From: Bacillota bacterium
Lineage (GTDB): Bacteria > Bacillota > Bacilli > Alicyclobacillales > SLC66
Assembly: GCA_021846285.1 (NCBI GenBank)
Contig: JAJZCB010000006.1
Span: 1 to 64,000, forward strand
Direction: 5' to 3'
DNA length: 64,000 nt
Positions 57,667-64,000 of the stretch are shown here, in pieces. The notes beneath the pieces are model-generated. The model was given only the letters and a program-made list of their open reading frames with translations. It made no database searches and was not told where the DNA came from. Positions within the stretch are counted from its first letter, which is position 1, and the number at the start of each line of letters is the position of its first letter. Position numbers and translations under genes: made by a program.

Positions 57667-58760
57667 TGCGGGCTCTCCCCTTTCCCTGAAATAATCGCAG
57701 CGGTAGACGATGGGCGATGCGGACGCATCTTCTGTGACCAATATCCGTACAATCGATCCGTAGCGACAAAGAAAATAATAATTCCCGTAATCACATCAGT
57801 CATATTGGCGGAAACCCCTGCGTTGATCTGCATGATCTGGCTCCCGGCTGATAGCGCCGCAAAAAAGACGGACGCAAAAAAGATCCCGATGGGATTGTTG
57901 CGAGCGAGGAGCGCAACCACGATCGCCGTATAACCGTACCCGGACTGGAATGTGTCCGTGAGTTGGAAATCGACGCCAAGCAACTGCACGCCTCCCGCCA
58001 ACCCCGCCAATACTCCACTGACACCGAGCGCCAGCACGGTATACAGCGGGACATTCATTCCCGCGTAGCGGGCGGCGCGCGCATTGAACCCAACTGCGCG
58101 CAACTTGTAGCCAAGCGTCGTATGAAACAGCACAATGTGAACAACCACTATCGCGGCTACAGCGATAAAAAATCCGTCCGACAAGTTCGAATTCAGAAAA
58201 ACAGCAGGCAGAATGGGCGGCAATGTAGCGCTTGCGGCGACCGTCGGTGACTGCGGCACATACCCGGGAGCCATCATCGGGCCATTCTCAACCATAAAGT
58301 GAGCGATCAATATGGCGATATAGCTCATCATCATCGTCGTAATCACTTCATGAGCGCCAACAAAAGCCTTTGCGAGTCCTGGGATGACACCGCCCCAAAT
58401 TCCGCCCGCCAACATTGCGGCGCCGAGCGCCAAAGGCACATGCACGATCCAAGGCATCGTGGGAAAGTGATAGCCAACCCACACCGCCGCCATTGCTCCA
58501 ACCCAATACTGCCCTTCGGCGCCAATGTTAAACAACCCAGTTCGAAATGCCACCGCAATTCCAAGACCCGCCAAGATCAGGGGCACCGCCCCGGCGAGCG
58601 TGTTGCCGATCGCCGTCGGACTGCCAAAAGCGCCTGAAAAAAGCGCGGCATAAGCGGCAAATGGATTGTACTTGGCGATCGCCATGATCACACCGCCAAG
58701 AATGAGCCCTGTTAACACCGCATACAAGGGCATGAGCAGAGGACTCCATCGTTGGGTCAT
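57663..58760 (-). CDS. Nucleoside ABC transporter permease (NupP-like)
   Basis: 365 residues, many hydrophobic helices; FRTGLFNIGAEGQYWVGAM is diagnostic of this permease branch. It overlaps the ATPase gene by 4 bp at its start. Partner of the 310-residue permease. Confidence 0.9.
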   Translation of the reverse strand: MTQRWSPLLMPLYAVLTGLILGGVIMAIAKYNPFAAYAALFSGAFGSPTAIGNTLAGAVPLILAGLGIAVAFRTGLFNIGAEGQYWVGAMAAVWVGYHFPTMPWIVHVPLALGAAMLAGGIWGGVIPGLAKAFVGAHEVITTMMMSYIAILIAHFMVENGPMMAPGYVPQSPTVAASATLPPILPAVFLNSNLSDGFFIAVAAIVVVHIVLFHTTLGYKLRAVGFNARAARYAGMNVPLYTVLALGVSGVLAGLAGGVQLLGVDFQLTDTFQSGYGYTAIVVALLARNNPIGIFFASVFFAALSAGSQIMQINAGVSANMTDVITGIIIFFVATDRLYGYWSQKMRPHRPSSTAAIISGKGESPQ

Positions 58761-60304
58761 GAGATCGCTTCCTTTTCAGACCATTTCCCTGTCATCGCCA
58801 ATCCAAGCGATTCTCTTGTTACATTCTGATTGTCCATGACCGCCACCATCTCGCCTGCATGCATCACGCCGATGCGATCTGCCAGGCTCAAAATCTCGTC
58901 CAGTTCCAGAGAGACGAGCAGGATCGACCGTCCTTCTGCGCGCAGTTGCAACAGATAACGGTGGATCCCCTCGATCGCGCCGACGTCAAGTCCACGTGTC
59001 GGTTGGACTGCAACCAGCAGTTCCGGATTACGCGACATTTCCCGAGCCAGAATCACCTTTTGCTGATTCCCACCCGACAGACTGCCTGCAGAAGCGTCAA
59101 TGACAGGCGGTCGCACATCGAACTCCTCGACCAGTTGTTGCGCCCGTTTGCGCGCCGCTGCCCTTGTCAGCCATCCACGCCGAGAAAATGGCGCCTTTGA
59201 CACTTCCCGCAGTTGAAGGTTTTCCGCAATCGAAAAGGACAGGATCAAACCGTCCTGTTGCCGATCCTGGGGAACATACGCTATCCCGCGTGCGATCCGC
59301 TCACCCACACTCATGTGGCCGATGTCCCGATCAAGCAGATGCACCGAGCCTCCGTTGACTTTTCGCAAGCCGACAATCGCCTCCACCAACTCCGTCTGAC
59401 CGTTGCCGTCAATGCCCGCAACGCCGAAAATCTCACCGCGGCGCACCGAAAATGAAACGCCTCTCACCTTCTCTGTCTTACGGTCATCGCTCGCGCTCAA
59501 GTTTTTGACTTCCAGCACGCTGTCACCCACTGCCACTTCTTCCTTGCGGCTCTGCAAGATAACGTCCCGACCGACCATCCAGTTCGCGAGTTGCGCTGCC
59601 GTCGCATCCGCGACAGGCGCAGTGCGGACCGTTTTGCCTGCGCGCATGACCGTCACCGTACTTGCGATAGCGCGCACTTCGTCTAACTTGTGGGAGATAA
59701 AGATGACAGGGATTCCATCCTGGTTCAGCTTCCGGATGACAGCGAACAGTTCCTCTGTCTCCTGTGGCGTCAGTACGGCGGTCGGCTCGTCCAGTATGAG
59801 GACGCGCGCGCGGCGATACAACGCCTTCACGATCTCTACGCGTTGTTGCATGCCCACTGACAGCGTCTCCACTCTCGCCCAGGGGTCGATCGGCAATCCC
59901 AGACTCTCGGACAACTCCTGCACGCTAGCAGCGGCACGCTTGCGATTAAACAGCAATCGTGATTGACGTGGTGTCGCCGCATCGCGTTGGCGCTCCGTGC
60001 CAAGCACGATGTTTTCCGCCACAGTCATGGCGGGGATGAGCATGAAGTGCTGGTGAACCACCCCGATTCCTGCCAGAATCGCGTCCCTTGGGCTGGCAAA
60101 GTGTTGCACGGCGCCGTCCAGCGCGATCTCACCGCTATCGGGGCGATACAACCCGCTGATCATCTTGATCAAGGTAGACTTTCCCGCCCCGTTTTCCCCC
60201 AAAATGGCGTGCGTCGTTCCTGCCTCCACATCCAGATAGACATCTGCGTTGGCGACCACATGGGCAAACGACTTGCAAAGGCCGCGAATCTCCAATAATG
60301 CCAA
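58757..60304 (-). CDS. Nucleoside ABC transporter ATPase (NupO-like)
   Basis: About 515 residues from a TTG 9 nt after GAGGAG; ATG 60313 touches the site. Two ABC domains: the first with GENGAGKST and a VGMQQRVE signature followed by LDEPTAVLT; the second with GIDGNGQTE in place of a full Walker A and SGGNQQKVILARE. Sugar/nucleoside-type double ATPase. Repeat copy 3 sits just above it. Confidence 0.92.
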   Translation of the reverse strand: MALLEIRGLCKSFAHVVANADVYLDVEAGTTHAILGENGAGKSTLIKMISGLYRPDSGEIALDGAVQHFASPRDAILAGIGVVHQHFMLIPAMTVAENIVLGTERQRDAATPRQSRLLFNRKRAAASVQELSESLGLPIDPWARVETLSVGMQQRVEIVKALYRRARVLILDEPTAVLTPQETEELFAVIRKLNQDGIPVIFISHKLDEVRAIASTVTVMRAGKTVRTAPVADATAAQLANWMVGRDVILQSRKEEVAVGDSVLEVKNLSASDDRKTEKVRGVSFSVRRGEIFGVAGIDGNGQTELVEAIVGLRKVNGGSVHLLDRDIGHMSVGERIARGIAYVPQDRQQDGLILSFSIAENLQLREVSKAPFSRRGWLTRAAARKRAQQLVEEFDVRPPVIDASAGSLSGGNQQKVILAREMSRNPELLVAVQPTRGLDVGAIEGIHRYLLQLRAEGRSILLVSLELDEILSLADRIGVMHAGEMVAVMDNQNVTRESLGLAMTGKWSEKEAIS

Positions 60305-60337
60305 GCACGACATCTCCTCTCTGCCCGGAAAATCGAT

Positions 60338-60440
60338 CGTCCCTGCCCGCCGGAATCGTATGCTGCGCCGCTGCTCAGACACGGCTATGCCGAACTCGCC
60401 TCGGCCAAGTATACGATCCCGCCAGAGCGAGTTTTTCATC
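60338..60440. repeat. Intergenic inverted-repeat element, copy 3
   Basis: Arms GGAATCGTATGCTGCGCCG (60352-60370) and CGGCCAAGTATACGATCCC (60402-60420); this copy has several mismatches. The loop CTGCTCAGACACGGCT...GCCGAACTC and the flank CCCTGCC are kept. A further complement of the left arm, GCGCAGCATAC, occurs at 60454-60464. It lies between bmp and the ATPase gene. Confidence 0.8.
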
Positions 60441-60545
60441 TGCTGATAGCGCCGCGCAGCATACTCTTCTTTATGAAGAACGCACCGCCAACGACCTGGC
60501 GATGCGCTCATAATCAACTGACATTGTCAAGCCAGCTGCCTAGTG

Positions 60546-61571
60546 TTACGAGAGCGAGGACGGTGGATTGATCTTACCTGAATCAAGCAGTGGAATAAAT
60601 GAATCCACTTTCTTCAGAACGGATTTTGGAACAGCCGCAATCGGGGGCGCAAATCCGACTCCCTTGTTCTTTAGATCAAAGAAATTCAACCCGGCCTTGA
60701 AGTGGTTGTGCAACGCATCGCCGATCGCGATCTCCGTCGCAATGTTAACTCCCTTCAACGCGGAAGTCATGACGGTTTTCGGCGCCAGATAGTTTTGATT
60801 CGCGTCTACGCCAATCGCAAAAACATTTTTCTGCTTGGCAGCGGCAATGGCTCCGTCTCCCGTTCCGCCGGCGACCGGGAAAATAATGTCCGCACCTTTG
60901 GAGATGAGTGAAAGCGCGTCTTCTTTGCCAAGCCCGGGATCAGTGAAGGAATTCGTCCAGTCGACGAGCACTTTCGCTTTCGGATTGACCTTATGCACAC
61001 CTGCGATAAATCCAGCCATATAGCTCGTCACAGGAGGAATATTCATACCGCCGATGAGTCCGATCACATTCTTGCCGTTGATTTGCGGAATGTGTTTCTG
61101 CTCATTCATAAGTCCAGACATGACGCCGACCAGATACCCGCACTGTTGCGTGTCAAATAACGCAGACATGACATTCGGATGACCGGTGATGGCATCATCG
61201 ATGATCATGAATTTCGTCTTTGGGTATTCCTTGGCAACTTTTTGCACAGCGGAGTCCATCAAAAATCCGACCGCGATAACGAGGTTATATCCTTGTTGCG
61301 CATAGGTGGAGAGGTTTGGGAAATAGTCGGAAGATTGATGCGATTGCACAACGCTCACCGTCACACCGTACTTGGCTTTCGCCGCTTCCAGCCCAACGTA
61401 AGCCAAATGGTTAAAACTGTGATCGTTTAAACCGCCTATATCGGTGACGAGTCCAACCTTAAAGTTGGCGTTGCTGCTCTTTGCCAGTGCGGATGCCCCC
61501 GGCACAATGACGGACGACATAGTCAGCAGCGTAGTCAACCCGGCTGCCGCAAATCCAAGCCATTTTTTCAT
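60546..61571 (-). CDS. BMP-family nucleoside-binding protein
   Basis: 341 residues. A signal peptide (about 1-30) ends GASALAKS with no lipobox cysteine, unusual for Gram-positive members which are normally lipoproteins. The binding domain starts FKVGLVTDIGGLNDHSFN and includes GADIIFPVAGGTGDGAI. It is the likely substrate receptor of the ATPase-permease genes that follow. Confidence 0.9.
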   Translation of the reverse strand: MKKWLGFAAAGLTTLLTMSSVIVPGASALAKSSNANFKVGLVTDIGGLNDHSFNHLAYVGLEAAKAKYGVTVSVVQSHQSSDYFPNLSTYAQQGYNLVIAVGFLMDSAVQKVAKEYPKTKFMIIDDAITGHPNVMSALFDTQQCGYLVGVMSGLMNEQKHIPQINGKNVIGLIGGMNIPPVTSYMAGFIAGVHKVNPKAKVLVDWTNSFTDPGLGKEDALSLISKGADIIFPVAGGTGDGAIAAAKQKNVFAIGVDANQNYLAPKTVMTSALKGVNIATEIAIGDALHNHFKAGLNFFDLKNKGVGFAPPIAAVPKSVLKKVDSFIPLLDSGKINPPSSLS

Positions 61572-61654
61572 AAAGAAACGGTACCCCCCTTTTGTATCTG
61601 CACCTGCGCAAGTCGCACTCGAAAACTTCTAATCTAGTGATCACCAACGATAAT

Positions 61655-61683
61655 ACTATATATGCCGCCCGCTCACTCGTCAA
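61655..61683 (-). promoter_or_regulatory. Promoter of the nucleoside-import operon
   Basis: On the minus strand TTGACG (61678-61683), 17-nt spacer, TATAGT (61655-61660), 84 nt above the bmp start. Confidence 0.65.
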
Positions 61684-61744
61684 TCTCTTTCTTTTACGAG
61701 TGAGCGCTGACGTTCGCGTCCACAAAAACCGCTGGCTATGCGGT

Positions 61745-62566
61745 CTAGCCTTGAATGCCTTCACCGCGGGAAATGCCCCTGATGATATGCTTTTGCAACA
61801 GAAGAAAGATTCCGATGACCGGTAGAGTGGTAAATATTGACGCGGCCGAGAGCCGACGCCAATCCACGGAATTGTTTTCGAGGAACCTTGCCAGCGCCAC
61901 TTCAACGGGCTGTACGTTATGACTCTGCGTCACCATGAGTGGCCACAGAAGGGAATTCCATGATCCGATGAAAATATACAGTCCGATCGTAAACAAAACC
62001 GGTCGGCACAGAGGCAGGGCGATCGACCAAAGAAAGCGGAGATGGCCGCATCCGTCGATCCGGGCCGCTTCCCAATAGTCTTTGGGCAGCGACAGAAAGA
62101 ATTGTCGCAGCAAAAAGATGCCGAACACGGACGCGCCATAGGGAAGTATTTGCGCCGCATACGTATCCAGCAGATTCATGAAATTGAGGAGCACAAAATT
62201 CGGAATCAGATGCGCTTCACTAGGTATCATGACGACGAGCAGAATAAGTCCGAATATGAGTTCGCGCCCCCGGAACTCGATGAAGCTGAGTGCGTAGGCG
62301 GCCAGTATCGAAACGGTCAGGGTGATGACAATCGTGAGACCGGCGATGAGCAACGTGTTGCCAAAATACATCAGCCAGCGAAACATGCGCCACGCCCGAC
62401 TGTACACTTGCCACTGCCAGTCGAGTGTCATGTGAGGCGGAAAGGTAAACACGTCCGCTTTCGTATCAAGCGATGTCACGAGCGCGATATACAGCGGCAG
62501 GAGAAAGGACAGCCCCACCACCAGCGCCGTCAGGTTGCGCACGAAACCACGCACCGTCTTGATCAT
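61745..62566 (-). CDS. Carbohydrate ABC transporter permease (MalG type)
   Basis: 273 residues with six hydrophobic helices; the EAA-loop motif reads EAARIDGCGHLRFLWSIALP. Second permease of a sugar-type importer, 15 nt after the first. No ATPase in view, as usual where a shared MsmX-like ATPase serves several systems. Confidence 0.92.
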   Translation of the reverse strand: MIKTVRGFVRNLTALVVGLSFLLPLYIALVTSLDTKADVFTFPPHMTLDWQWQVYSRAWRMFRWLMYFGNTLLIAGLTIVITLTVSILAAYALSFIEFRGRELIFGLILLVVMIPSEAHLIPNFVLLNFMNLLDTYAAQILPYGASVFGIFLLRQFFLSLPKDYWEAARIDGCGHLRFLWSIALPLCRPVLFTIGLYIFIGSWNSLLWPLMVTQSHNVQPVEVALARFLENNSVDWRRLSAASIFTTLPVIGIFLLLQKHIIRGISRGEGIQG

Positions 62567-62581
62567 CCTTGCATCTCCTCC

Positions 62582-63529
62582 TTATTGATAAAACACCATC
62601 CGCTTTCCCATCCAGCGCTGCAATAGAGTCAGGGCCAGAATGATCAGAACGAGAATCACGGCCATGGCCGACGCGTAAGAGTAATGGTTATAGACAAATG
62701 CCGTCTCGTAAATCAGAAACAGAGTTGTGGTCGTCGCGTACTCCGGTCCGCCCGTACCGCCCGACAAGGCGTACACTTGGGCAAAACTCTGGAGAGCACC
62801 GATCGTGGTGACGACAACGATGAAAAATACCGTGGGTGAGATCAGCGGCAGCGTCACTCGAAAAAACCTCCGCATCGCTCCAGCGCCGTCAACGGCCGCC
62901 GCTTCGAGCACACCTCTTGGCACCCCCGCGAGCGCAGACATCACGACCACAACATCAAATCCGACACCATGCCACAGCGAATAGATCGCGACGGCAGGCA
63001 TCGCCATAGCGGGCGACTGCAGCCATTGCGACGCGGGTAGACCCACTGCGTGAAGCAAGCCGTTGGCCAGGCCATACGTGGGGTCGAAAATCCACAACCA
63101 GCCAATGGCTGTTCCGATCGCCGGAGTCGCATACGGAAGAAGAACCAGAGTCCTGATGAAGCTGTAAAATCTGGACACCCGATTGATCAATAACGCGATG
63201 GCGATCGACAGCACAACGATCCCCGGCACCATCATGGCAGCATAGAATGCCGTGTTGGCCAGGGACTGCTGGAACACATTGAACTGCAGAGCATCGGAAA
63301 AATTAGACCATCCGGCCCAAGTGGTGTTGACGCCAAGCAGATGATAGTGCCAGAACGCGAGCGTAAACGCCATGACGGAGGGCACATAGACAAAGACCGT
63401 GAGAAAAGCAAGCGCCGGCAGCAAAAACAGGAGCGCGGTCAACAATTCGCGCATCCGCCTGCGCCTCAAAGCACGCCTGGCGGCAAGCGTGCTTTGATAG
63501 TAGGTGAGGTGTTCCGTCTTGACGGACAT
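62582..63529 (-). CDS. Carbohydrate ABC transporter permease (MalF type)
   Basis: 315 residues, six hydrophobic helices after a basic N-terminus; EAAAVDGAGAMRRFFRVTLP is the EAA loop. First permease of the same importer; its ribosome site lies in the end of the binding-protein gene. Confidence 0.92.
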   Translation of the reverse strand: MSVKTEHLTYYQSTLAARRALRRRRMRELLTALLFLLPALAFLTVFVYVPSVMAFTLAFWHYHLLGVNTTWAGWSNFSDALQFNVFQQSLANTAFYAAMMVPGIVVLSIAIALLINRVSRFYSFIRTLVLLPYATPAIGTAIGWLWIFDPTYGLANGLLHAVGLPASQWLQSPAMAMPAVAIYSLWHGVGFDVVVVMSALAGVPRGVLEAAAVDGAGAMRRFFRVTLPLISPTVFFIVVVTTIGALQSFAQVYALSGGTGGPEYATTTTLFLIYETAFVYNHYSYASAMAVILVLIILALTLLQRWMGKRMVFYQ

Positions 63530-63531
63530 CG

Positions 63532-64000
63532 TTACATCCTCTGCTGACCGGACATATACTTGTTGCCCAGCGCCGTCATGTTCACGAGCGCCTGAGCAAC
63601 GGATTCCTGGCCAAGAAGAGCTTTCTCAAAATCGTCCATCATGGCTGTCTTGGCGGCGCTAAACGTCGCATACGTTGGCTTGATCACCCAATACGAGGGA
63701 GCGGAGAACGAAGCCGCATAGGCTGGATTGGCCTTGTAAAAGCCTTTCATCATGTTCATGGCGGCAGGACCAAGCGGCAAATAGTTGGTGTGCTCATTCC
63801 AGTACGAATTGGTCGATGGACTCGACATCCACTTGACGAACGTCCACGATGCGGCCTTTTGCGCCGCGGTTCCCGTATTGAACATGGTCAACGATGCGCC
63901 GTTGATGTAGTTGTAGGCGCGGCCCAGGGGGCCGGCCGGCACAGGAGCGGCGAGCATGGGGAACTTGCCTCCTACAGAACCGAGATCGTATGTATACCCG
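63532..64000 (-). CDS. Sugar ABC transporter substrate-binding protein, C-terminal part (partial)
   Basis: The frame is open to the right edge; about 155 C-terminal residues are visible. INGASLTMFNTGTAAQKAASW is typical of family 1 extracellular binding proteins. It is followed 2 nt later by the MalF-type permease. The substrate cannot be told. Confidence 0.88.
   Translation of the reverse strand, partial: GYTYDLGSVGGKFPMLAAPVPAGPLGRAYNYINGASLTMFNTGTAAQKAASWTFVKWMSSPSTNSYWNEHTNYLPLGPAAMNMMKGFYKANPAYAASFSAPSYWVIKPTYATFSAAKTAMMDDFEKALLGQESVAQALVNMTALGNKYMSGQQRM

Overview
The window reads as a chromosomal segment of an endospore-forming, Gram-positive Bacilli-type bacterium of moderately high GC. 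The evidence is spoIVA, the sleB-ypeB germination pair, ccpA, mecA, the Bacillus-like order ypeB / PilZ protein / cmk / plsC / rpsA / der / plsY / gpsA / spoIVA, and strong AGGAGG ribosome binding sites with many GTG and TTG starts. A relative of Alicyclobacillus/Acidibacillus is my guess, and it rests only on the general look of the proteins. I see no prophage, insertion sequence, CRISPR array, rRNA or tRNA. Most genes lie on the minus strand in short, tightly packed operons.

Layout. 1-12.1 kb: housekeeping and sporulation block (spoIVA start, lipM-gcvH, gpsA, plsY, der, a DUF512 radical-SAM protein, rpsA, plsC, cmk, a PilZ protein, ypeB, sleB). 12.2-19.3 kb: glutamate dehydrogenase, ddl, two divergent M20-type proteins flanking mecA, then ccpA. 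19.3-26.1 kb: UvrD/PcrA-like helicase, two small paralogous proteins, SprT, a phosphoesterase, folE, a methyltransferase and an NlpC/P60 hydrolase. 26.2-31 kb: a 4.5-kb gltB behind a ykkC-class (probably ppGpp) riboswitch with terminator. 31-36 kb: a PDZ-less HtrA-type protease, small conserved proteins, PrsW and a sirtuin. 36-39.2 kb: a T-box-controlled serine operon (class V aminotransferase plus serA). 39.3-41 kb: a KamA-type radical-SAM gene behind a c-di-AMP (ydaO) riboswitch, divergent from a small glutaredoxin gene whose first active-site cysteine codon is an in-frame TGA. 41.2-47.6 kb: panD, an aldehyde dehydrogenase, threonine synthase, a diguanylate cyclase and an aldo/keto reductase. 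47.8-54.7 kb: nickel-pincer cofactor genes larE-larB-larC, an aminotransferase and proBA. 54.8-61.6 kb: an operon joining a BMP-type nucleoside ABC importer to psuK-psuG. 61.7-64 kb: a sugar-type ABC importer running off the end.

The most notable observations are the probable selenocysteine glutaredoxin at 40798-41043 with candidate SECIS hairpins; three copies of a ~105-bp intergenic inverted repeat whose 19-nt arms differ between copies but change in compensation; the pairing of a c-di-AMP riboswitch with a lysine-2,3-aminomutase-like gene (osmolyte beta-lysine is a plausible link); the ppGpp-type riboswitch before gltB; and an apparent pseudouridine import and breakdown operon. Nitrogen and stress sensing recur: gltB, glutamate dehydrogenase, serine and proline synthesis and three RNA switches lie within about 40 kb.
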